Source of the DNA: Alphaproteobacteria bacterium | Lineage (GTDB): Bacteria > Pseudomonadota > Alphaproteobacteria > ATCC43930 > CGMCC-115725 | Length of the DNA: 5,222 nt | Assembly: GCA_030039775.1 (NCBI GenBank) | Contig: JASHUX010000148.1 | Coordinates: forward strand, 1-5,222 | Direction: 5' to 3' | In this document: positions 1 through 4,340 of the stretch, piece after piece | How positions within the stretch are numbered: the stretch's first letter is position 1 | Layout of the letters: each line of letters begins with the position of its first letter | Program-made: the position numbers and the translations under genes | Notes under the pieces: model-generated | Told to the model about the DNA's origin: nothing | Databases searched by the model: none | Seen by the model: the letters and a program-made list of their open reading frames with translations, nothing else

Positions 1-453
1 CGCGCCGTCGAGCGCGCGATCGACGGTGGCGATATCGCGCGACAGGAGCTGATTGCCGCCCGCGATGGCGCGGCGCCGCTTCATCGCCGCCTCCGCCAGC
101 AGCTTGCGCGTTCGCGCATAGGCGCCGTCGCCGTTCTTGTCGGAAACGGTTTCGATGAACGCATCCCACTGCCGGAGCTGAGCATAACGCTGCGACATGC
201 TCTTCAGGCGGCTCGAGAAAGCCTTGCGCTCCGTCGCCGGCGACACTTCCTTGAACGACGACAGCAACGAACGCAGCCGCCGAATGGTGGTGCGGAAGTG
301 ATGCACGGTTTCGGGCGTCTTGGCCTGGCCGTTGGCCTTGAGGCGCGTCAGGTTCGCGTCATTCATCGCCACGCCCCGCCGCAAGGCGTCGCCGACGCTG
401 GATTTACCTTTTAGACGACCCTTTTCGGCCGCTTTTTTCGTGTTTCGCGCCAT
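1..453 (-). CDS. CHAD-domain protein, C-terminal part beyond the left edge
   Basis: Translated on the minus strand from the ATG at 453, this gives 151 codons without a stop before the window edge, so only the N-terminal part is present. Residues 1-45 form a lysine/arginine-rich leader. The sequence VHHFRTTIRRLRSLL at 50-64 matches the first CHAD helix, with the conserved histidine (H51), R54 and the RRLR cluster at 58-61. RQWDAFIE at 94-101 matches the second CHAD signature, usually R-D-x-D, here with Q in place of the first D. CHAD domains are helical, strongly basic on one face, and known to bind polyphosphate, often at polyphosphate granules. No CYTH (triphosphate tunnel) domain precedes it, so it belongs to the stand-alone type. 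GAGGGG at 463-468, nine bases upstream, supports this start. It lies 76 bases downstream of the dehydrogenase on the same strand, with no clear terminator between them. Family assignment is good; the role in this organism is inferred. Confidence 0.85.
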   Translation of the reverse strand, partial: MARNTKKAAEKGRLKGKSSVGDALRRGVAMNDANLTRLKANGQAKTPETVHHFRTTIRRLRSLLSSFKEVSPATERKAFSSRLKSMSQRYAQLRQWDAFIETVSDKNGDGAYARTRKLLAEAAMKRRRAIAGGNQLLSRDIATVDRALDGA

Positions 454-529
454 GCGCGGCTTCCCCTCTCAACCAATAAGGAAGGTAGCGGTTTCGCGCA
501 AGGGGCGGGTTGCCGTCTCTGCGCCTTTT

Positions 530-1438
530 CTAGCCAGGCAAGGTATCCGGCGCGGTGCCGACGCGGGCCGGCGCGTTCCGCTTCTCCAATTCCAACAACA
601 AGGCGCTATGGTCGTAACCGGGACCGAATGCCGCAAGGTCCTGGAACAGGCCGGTGACCCGCTCCGCGAGCGGGAGACTGAGTTTGGCGTCGCGGGCAGT
701 GTCGAGCACCGTGTCCAAATCCTTGACCTGATTGGCGGCGGCAAAGCCCGGCAGGAAGCGCCGGTTGAGCATACGCTGGCCGTGCTCTTGCAGGATGCGG
801 CTGTCGGCAAAGCCGCCTATCAAAGCCTGCCGTACCGCCGCGGGATCGGCACCGCCGGCCGCAGCGAGCAACAGTGCCTCCGCCACCGCGCCGATGGTGA
901 TGCCCACGATCGCCTGGTTGCACAGCTTGGCGAGCTGGCCCGCGCCCGATGGGCCGACCAGCGTGGGCCTGCCTAATGCCGTGAACACCGGCTGTGCCCG
1001 GGCGAAATCCTCGGCCTTGCCGCCGGCCATAATCACCAGTTTGCCGTCGCGGGCGCCGCCGGTACCGCCGCTCACCGGCGCGTCGATGTGAGCGATACCG
1101 AGTGCGGCGAGACGTTGGGCGTTGCTCCGCGCGGTCGCTGGCGGGATCGAGCTCATGTCGATCACCAAGGCGCGCTTGTGTATTGCATCGGCGGCCTTGG
1201 GGCGGCCGAATAACACGTCCTCGACCGCCGGGCCGTTGGTCAGCATCGTGATGATGATATCGGCGTTGCGTACTGCCTCGGCGGCGCTGGGTGCGACCGT
1301 CGCGCCCTGCGCCTTCAGGGGCTCGGTCTTGGCCGGCGTCCGGTTCCACACCGTGACTGGAAATCCCGCTTTCAAAAGATTAGCCGTCATCGGCGCGCCC
1401 ATTAGCCCGATACCAAGAAAGGCGATGCGTTCGGTCAT
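530..1438 (-). CDS. NAD(P)-dependent beta-hydroxyacid dehydrogenase (HIBADH / GlxR / GLYR family)
   Basis: This 302-residue protein is the usual length for the family, which interconverts short beta-hydroxyacids and their semialdehydes (3-hydroxyisobutyrate, tartronate semialdehyde, glyoxylate or succinic semialdehyde) in the cytosol. The N-terminal Rossmann fold has GIGLMGAPM at 9-17. WNRT at 31-34 follows the second strand, a pattern typical of NADPH-preferring members. The substrate-binding signature DAPVSGG is at 119-125. The catalytic lysine is K171 in GQLAKLCNQ (N174 also conserved), and K239-D240 in the C-terminal helical domain matches the KDL substrate motif. The start at 1438 is chosen because AAGGAG lies eight bases before it. 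The in-frame ATG at 1495 would add 19 residues encoded partly by a repeat and has no ribosome binding site. The substrate cannot be read from sequence. The neighbours (CHAD and EpmC-like proteins) give no pathway hint. It may be co-transcribed with the gene upstream. Confidence 0.92.
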   Translation of the reverse strand: MTERIAFLGIGLMGAPMTANLLKAGFPVTVWNRTPAKTEPLKAQGATVAPSAAEAVRNADIIITMLTNGPAVEDVLFGRPKAADAIHKRALVIDMSSIPPATARSNAQRLAALGIAHIDAPVSGGTGGARDGKLVIMAGGKAEDFARAQPVFTALGRPTLVGPSGAGQLAKLCNQAIVGITIGAVAEALLLAAAGGADPAAVRQALIGGFADSRILQEHGQRMLNRRFLPGFAAANQVKDLDTVLDTARDAKLSLPLAERVTGLFQDLAAFGPGYDHSALLLELEKRNAPARVGTAPDTLPG

Positions 1439-1446
1439 GTCGTTTA

Positions 1447-1452
1447 CTCCTT
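1447..1452 (-). promoter_or_regulatory. Ribosome binding site of the dehydrogenase gene
   Basis: AAGGAG on the minus strand sits eight bases before the ATG at 1438. It decides the start of the dehydrogenase against the upstream in-frame ATG at 1495. The surrounding CAAGGACACAAGGAG looks like a degenerate piece of the neighbouring AACCACCAAGGCACAAAG-type repeat, so the site may be repeat-derived. Confidence 0.8.
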
Positions 1453-1504
1453 GTGTCCTTGAGCCGCGGCGGCGCCCGCAAATTTGAACCACCAAGGCAC
1501 AAAG
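1449..1504 (-). promoter_or_regulatory. Possible leader hairpin covering the dehydrogenase ribosome binding site
   Basis: On the minus-strand transcript, bases 1504-1493 (CUUUGUGCCUUG) can pair with bases 1461-1449 (CAAGGACACAAGG). The stem has twelve pairs, including one G-U wobble, and a one-base bulge at 1456. The loop is about 31 bases. The paired segment includes AAGG of the ribosome binding site, so folding would hide it. The left arm of the palindromic element supplies the upstream strand and could instead pair with its right arm at 1538-1547. The pairing is read by eye. Folding energy, the transcript start and any regulatory role are unknown. Confidence 0.35.
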
Positions 1505-1547
1505 ACACCAAGTTCATTCCTTCTGGTCCTTTGGTATCTTGGTGGTT
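1487..1547. repeat. Palindromic dispersed-type repeat (AACCACCAAG family)
   Basis: This 61-base element has perfect 10-base terminal inverted arms, AACCACCAAG at 1487-1496 and CTTGGTGGTT at 1538-1547. The inner arms are imperfect: CACAAAGACACCAAG on the left against CTGGTCCTTTGGTAT on the right. About 18 of 27 positions are complementary overall. The ACCACCAAGGCACAAAGACACC wording resembles a short palindromic repeat found many times in intergenic DNA of diverse bacteria; this is from memory and was not searched. It encodes nothing and carries no transposase. It lies between two minus-strand genes, nine bases past the stop codon of the upstream one, where it may act as a transcript hairpin. 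Confidence 0.7.
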
Positions 1548-1555
1548 AGAGACCT

Positions 1556-2203
1556 TCAACTCAATCGCGGATGGCCCCCTGCGGGCCGACGACGAGCGCT
1601 GGTGCTTCTTGGTCGCCCCGCCAAATCGACCAGTCCCGCGCTTATTAGACGTTCGACCGTCGCCTCGAAATGCCGCGCGGTGCCGGGTCGGTCGGCGCCT
1701 TCGAGCCAGTTCTGATCCAGAAACGAGGCGAGGGCAGGCTGCCGCAAGGCCGTCTCCCATAGAATGCCGAGCAGCGACGCTATCGCTTCTTCGCGCTCGC
1801 GCGCCATACCCGTTAGGAGCGTTGCGCGCTCGGCTGCGACGCGATGACCGGTCTCGGGGCCGGGACCGAGACCGAATTCCGGCGCGCGCCGCCGTCGCCC
1901 ATCCGCCATTTGCCAATGCGCGATTTCGTGGAGAAGAACATAGGCCTCCGTGCCCGATCGCATGATCCGGCCGTCCCAGCCGAAGCTGCGCGACGGCGCG
2001 CCGGGCCGGATCGGAACCCCGAGTCGGCGGGCCAACCGCACGACCGCGAGGCGATGCGCTTCCGCCTGCGGCCGCGCTGCGCGCGCGGACCCGGTCTCGG
2101 CGATCCGCGCGAAGGCCGTCCGGGCATGACGCTCGCGCAAATGTGACGCGAACGTCGCCTTTAGGACGGCAAGCAGGTCATGGGCGACGGGGGTTAGAAT
2201 CAT
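1556..2203 (-). CDS. HExxH protein resembling elongation factor P hydroxylase (EpmC-like)
   Basis: This is a 215-residue soluble protein without a signal peptide or membrane segment. The key motif is LLHEIAHWQMADGRRRR at 90-106 followed by PEFG at 108-111. It resembles the HE-x-x-HW...G..RR...DFG pattern I recall for EpmC (YfcM), the metal-binding enzyme that hydroxylates the modified lysine of elongation factor P. A second conserved-looking block is EREEAIASLLGILWE at 136-150, then QPALASFLDQNWLEG at 155-169, where acidic residues could complete a metal site. The last 20 residues are arginine- and proline-rich and look like a variable tail. An HExxH motif alone would also fit a small zinc peptidase-like protein, so the family is tentative. 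The ATG at 2203 is the first available start, since an in-frame stop lies at 2230-2228. No good ribosome binding site precedes it. No EpmA, EpmB or elongation factor P gene is in view. Confidence 0.65.
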   Translation of the reverse strand: MILTPVAHDLLAVLKATFASHLRERHARTAFARIAETGSARAARPQAEAHRLAVVRLARRLGVPIRPGAPSRSFGWDGRIMRSGTEAYVLLHEIAHWQMADGRRRRAPEFGLGPGPETGHRVAAERATLLTGMAREREEAIASLLGILWETALRQPALASFLDQNWLEGADRPGTARHFEATVERLISAGLVDLAGRPRSTSARRRPAGGHPRLS

Positions 2204-2242
2204 CGGGCAATGGGCGGAAGATGAAACTTAATTCAGCACTAG

Positions 2243-2259
2243 CCAAGCGGTCCGCTTGG
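2243..2259. promoter_or_regulatory. Perfect 17-bp palindrome, candidate operator
   Basis: CCAAGCGG-T-CCGCTTGG has 8-base arms that match perfectly around a single central base. It lies 40 bases upstream of the start of the leftward EpmC-like gene and has no T-tract, so a protein-binding site is more likely than a terminator. The same half-site CCAAGCGG recurs at 2382-2389 in the same intergenic region. The size and symmetry fit a dimeric helix-turn-helix regulator; which one is unknown. Confidence 0.5.
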
Positions 2260-2381
2260 TACGATGTCCGGGAAAGCATTCCTGACCGTTTGGGCAACTT
2301 CCCATGGTGGCTTTTAGCCCACGTAAAACGCAGGTCCGCCATACCGCGGGGGGCTGGACGCGCCCATCGAACCGTATTATC

Positions 2382-2389
2382 CCAAGCGG
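2382..2389 (+). promoter_or_regulatory. Third copy of the CCAAGCGG half-site
   Basis: This exact 8-base repeat of the palindrome arm lies 139 bases from the copy at 2243. It falls just downstream of the -10-like word TATTAT (2375-2380) and 165 bases before the start of the rightward operon. A lone 8-mer can recur by chance, so this is weak without conservation data. Confidence 0.25.
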
Positions 2390-2400
2390 CTTTGATTTGA

Positions 2401-2418
2401 CGGATTTGTGCCAATCCG
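2401..2418. promoter_or_regulatory. 18-bp dyad CGGATT-N6-AATCCG
   Basis: Perfect 6-base arms at 2401-2406 and 2413-2418 flank TGTGCC. The dyad overlaps the end of the TTGACG word at 2397-2402. A second, overlapping pairing CCAAT/ATTGG (2411-2415 with 2426-2430) is also possible. It could be an operator over the promoter of the rightward operon, but neither promoter nor regulator is established. Confidence 0.3.
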
Positions 2419-2448
2419 GGGGTCCATTGGTTAACGCCGGAAATCGCG

Positions 2449-2474
2449 CTCCGCCGGGAGTAAGCTTGGCGGAG
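2449..2474 (+). promoter_or_regulatory. Short GC-rich leader hairpin
   Basis: CTCCGCC at 2449-2455 is perfectly complementary to GGCGGAG at 2468-2474, giving a seven-pair stem with a 12-base loop. It lies upstream of the larger hairpin at 2497-2535. No T-tract follows, so it is not an intrinsic terminator. It may simply be part of a structured leader. Confidence 0.3.
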
Positions 2475-2496
2475 GTCGGCTTTTGGCAATGCCCGC

Positions 2497-2535
2497 ACAC
2501 CGGGCGCAAGCGCCGCGCAAGACGCGGCCCGGTGT
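2497..2535 (+). promoter_or_regulatory. Strong leader hairpin immediately before the operon ribosome binding site
   Basis: ACACCGGGC at 2497-2505 pairs perfectly with GCCCGGTGT at 2527-2535 to form nine base pairs. The loop is 21 bases. The word GCGCAAG occurs twice, overlapping the stem edge at 2504-2510 and lying in the loop at 2515-2521. The stem ends five bases before AGGAG at 2541-2545. There is no T-tract, so a terminator is unlikely. It could influence translation of the first gene or protect the 5' end of the message. Regulatory function is inferred only from position and stem quality. Confidence 0.45.
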
Positions 2536-2540
2536 CGTAG

Positions 2541-2545
2541 AGGAG
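2541..2545 (+). promoter_or_regulatory. Ribosome binding site of the flavoprotein gene, with ambiguous start
   Basis: AGGAG lies only one base from the ATG at 2547, too close for normal initiation. An in-frame TTG at 2553-2555 is seven bases away, the usual distance. Either the TTG is the true start, shortening the protein by two residues, or the ATG is read with a suboptimal or different site. Confidence 0.6.
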
Positions 2546-2546
2546 A

Positions 2547-4340
2547 ATGGGTTTGCAGCCGACCGACATTGCCGATCCGGACTACTTCCACAAGGTTGTC
2601 GACTGTCAGTGGGCATGTCCTGCCCACACCCCGGTGCCGGAGTATATCCGGCTGATCGCGGCGGGACGTTATACCGACGCCTTCATGATCAACTGGCACA
2701 GCAATGTTTTTCCCGGGATTTTGGGCCGCACCTGCGATCGGCCGTGCGAGCCGGCTTGCCGCCGCGGCCGGGTCGAGAAAGAGCCGGTGGCGATCTGCCG
2801 CTTGAAGCGCGTCGCCGCGGACAATAAGGACGATGTCCGCGCGCTCTTGCCCAAGCCGGTGGCGCTCAGGAACGGCAAGCGCATCGCGCTGGTCGGGGCC
2901 GGCCCGGCGTCGCTGACGGTGGCGCGCGATCTGGCGCCGCTCGGCTATCACTGCGTCCTGTTCGATTCCGATCCGCAGGCCGGCGGCATGATCCGCAGCC
3001 AGATTCCGAAATTCCGCCTGCCGGAAGCGATCATCGACGAGGAGGTCGGCTACGTCACCGGGCTCGGCATGGAGTTGCGGCTCGGACAACGCATCCACAG
3101 CCTGAAGGCGCTGATCGACGAAGGCTACGACGCGATTTTCGTCGGCTCCGGCGCGCCGCGCGGCCGCGATCTCGACATTCCCGGCCGCAAGGAAGCCGCG
3201 GCCAACATCCATATCGGCATCGACTGGCTGTCGAGCGTGTCGTTCGGCCACATCACCCATATCGGCAAGCGCGTCATCGTGCTCGGCGGCGGCAACACGG
3301 CGATGGATTGTTGCCGCTCGTCAAAGCGGCTCGGCGGCGAAAGTGTTACTGTTGTGGTGCGCAGCGGTTACGAGGAGATGAAAGCCTCGCCGTGGGAGAA
3401 GGAAGATGCGCAACACGAAGGCATCCCGATCCTGAATTTCCTGGTGCCAAAAGAATTTTTGCACACCAACGGCAAGCTCACCGGCATGCGGTTCGAGAAG
3501 GTCGCGGCGCAGTACGACGAGAAAGGCCGGCGCAATCTGGTCCCGACCGGCGAGCCCGACGTCGACATGCCGTGCGACGATGTACTGGTCGCGGTCGGTC
3601 AAGAGAACGCCTTCCCGTGGATCGAGCGCGATATCGGCCTCGAGTTCGATCGCTGGGGCATGCCCAAGCTCGATCCCAAGACTATGCAGTCGACCATCCC
3701 AACCGTGTTCTTCGGCGGCGATTCCGCGTTCGGTCCGAAAAACATCATTTGGGCGGTGGCGCACGGGCACGAGGCGGCGATCTCGATCGACAAACTGTGC
3801 CGGGGCGACGACGTCAACGAACGCCTGCCGCCCATGGTGAACCTGTCCAGCCAGAAGATGGGCATTCACGAATGGAGCTATGACAACGACATCGCGCCGG
3901 ACAAGCGCTACCGCGTGCCGTTGCGCGAGCTCAATGTCGCGTTGAAGGACATCAAGGTCGAAGTCGAGCTCGGCTACGACCAGAAAATGGCGCTGAAGGA
4001 AGCGGAGCGCTGTCTGAACTGCGACGTGCAGACCGTGTTCGCGACGCCGCTCTGCATCGAATGCGACGCCTGCGTCGATATCTGCCCGATGGATTGCATC
4101 AGCTTCACCGACAATGCTGACGAGGACACGCTGCGCAACGGCCTCCACGTTCCGGCGCTAAACCGCGCACAGGACCTTTACATCTCGTCGACGCTCAAGA
4201 CCGGGCGCGTGATGGTGAAGGACGAAGACGTTTGCCTGCATTGCGGGCTGTGTGCCGAGCGCTGCCCGACCGGCGCCTGGGATATGCAGAAATTTTATCT
4301 GGAGACCGCGCAGGCGGAAAACGCATGCCTCAGTCGATAA
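2547..4340 (+). CDS. GltD-like FAD/NADPH oxidoreductase with C-terminal 2x[4Fe-4S] domain (KorC-type partner of KorAB)
   Basis: This 597-residue cytosolic iron-sulfur flavoprotein resembles the small subunit of glutamate synthase with a ferredoxin-like extension. Residues 15-90 form the GltD N-terminal cysteine domain (C20, C24, C63, C67, C71, C84). FAD binding is shown by VGAGPAS at 116-122, with serine where the third glycine or alanine is usual, and by GGDSAFGP at 390-397. NADP(H) binding is shown by VLGGGNTAMD at 245-254 inside the FAD module. The C-terminus carries two 4Fe-4S motifs, C503-x2-C506-x2-C509-x3-C513-P and C563-x2-C566-x2-C569-x3-C573-P. It overlaps the next gene, a 2-oxoacid oxidoreductase subunit, by 16 bases, which points to coupled translation and a shared complex. 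It probably moves electrons between NADP(H) and the KorAB iron-sulfur centres. To my knowledge a comparable NADP-linked three-subunit enzyme is known in the aromatic degrader Azoarcus evansii. True glutamate synthase small subunit is less likely, as no gltB is adjacent and it lacks the two ferredoxin motifs. The first residue is uncertain (ATG 2547 or TTG 2553). Confidence 0.9.
   Translation: MGLQPTDIADPDYFHKVVDCQWACPAHTPVPEYIRLIAAGRYTDAFMINWHSNVFPGILGRTCDRPCEPACRRGRVEKEPVAICRLKRVAADNKDDVRALLPKPVALRNGKRIALVGAGPASLTVARDLAPLGYHCVLFDSDPQAGGMIRSQIPKFRLPEAIIDEEVGYVTGLGMELRLGQRIHSLKALIDEGYDAIFVGSGAPRGRDLDIPGRKEAAANIHIGIDWLSSVSFGHITHIGKRVIVLGGGNTAMDCCRSSKRLGGESVTVVVRSGYEEMKASPWEKEDAQHEGIPILNFLVPKEFLHTNGKLTGMRFEKVAAQYDEKGRRNLVPTGEPDVDMPCDDVLVAVGQENAFPWIERDIGLEFDRWGMPKLDPKTMQSTIPTVFFGGDSAFGPKNIIWAVAHGHEAAISIDKLCRGDDVNERLPPMVNLSSQKMGIHEWSYDNDIAPDKRYRVPLRELNVALKDIKVEVELGYDQKMALKEAERCLNCDVQTVFATPLCIECDACVDICPMDCISFTDNADEDTLRNGLHVPALNRAQDLYISSTLKTGRVMVKDEDVCLHCGLCAERCPTGAWDMQKFYLETAQAENACLSR

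Larger units (their letters stand above)
2204..2546. other. Divergent intergenic region with no convincing gene
   Basis: The 343 bases between the leftward EpmC-like gene and the rightward oxidoreductase operon should hold both promoters. Short open frames here have no recognisable protein features and no ribosome binding sites. Promoter-like words exist but do not form good pairs: TATTAT at 2375-2380 lacks a well-spaced -35, and TTGACG at 2397-2402 lacks an AT-rich -10 at 16-18 bases. The region instead holds several dyads, listed separately, clustered at 2243-2259, 2401-2418, 2449-2474 and 2497-2535. The density suggests operators and a structured leader for the rightward operon. Confidence 0.7.

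Noticed and set aside
320..976. Plus-strand open frame of 218 codons
   Set aside because: It runs across the start of the CHAD gene and the end of the dehydrogenase on the opposite strand and has no protein family features.
1439..1495. Upstream in-frame ATG extending the dehydrogenase by 19 residues
   Set aside because: The extension lies before the Rossmann strand, is partly encoded by the palindromic repeat, and lacks a ribosome binding site, while AAGGAG is well placed for the ATG at 1438.
2391..2407. FNR/FixK-type box at TTTGATTTGACGGATTTG
   Set aside because: Only the left TTGAT half fits; the right half reads CGGAT instead of ATCAA.
2484..2498. Sigma-54 promoter at TGGCAATGCCCGCAC
   Set aside because: The GG is not followed by GC at the required 10-base distance; AC is found at that place.
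2304..2540. Small plus-strand frame of 78 codons in the divergent intergenic region
   Set aside because: It has no ribosome binding site and no familiar motif, and it covers the dyads and leader hairpins. A real small protein cannot be excluded without conservation data.
2497..2540. Intrinsic terminator before the flavoprotein gene
   Set aside because: The stem is strong but is followed by CGTAGAGG rather than a run of T, and it lies in the leader of the gene.
2178..3260. Long minus-strand open frame of 360 codons opposite the flavoprotein gene
   Set aside because: It has no recognisable motif and is rich in arginine and alanine as expected of a GC-rich shadow frame. It also spans the divergent intergenic region and lies opposite a clear FAD/Fe-S protein.
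3321..4148. Minus-strand open frame of 275 codons inside the flavoprotein gene
   Set aside because: It is antisense to the GltD-like gene, with no domain signature and no ribosome binding site; it arises from third-position GC bias.
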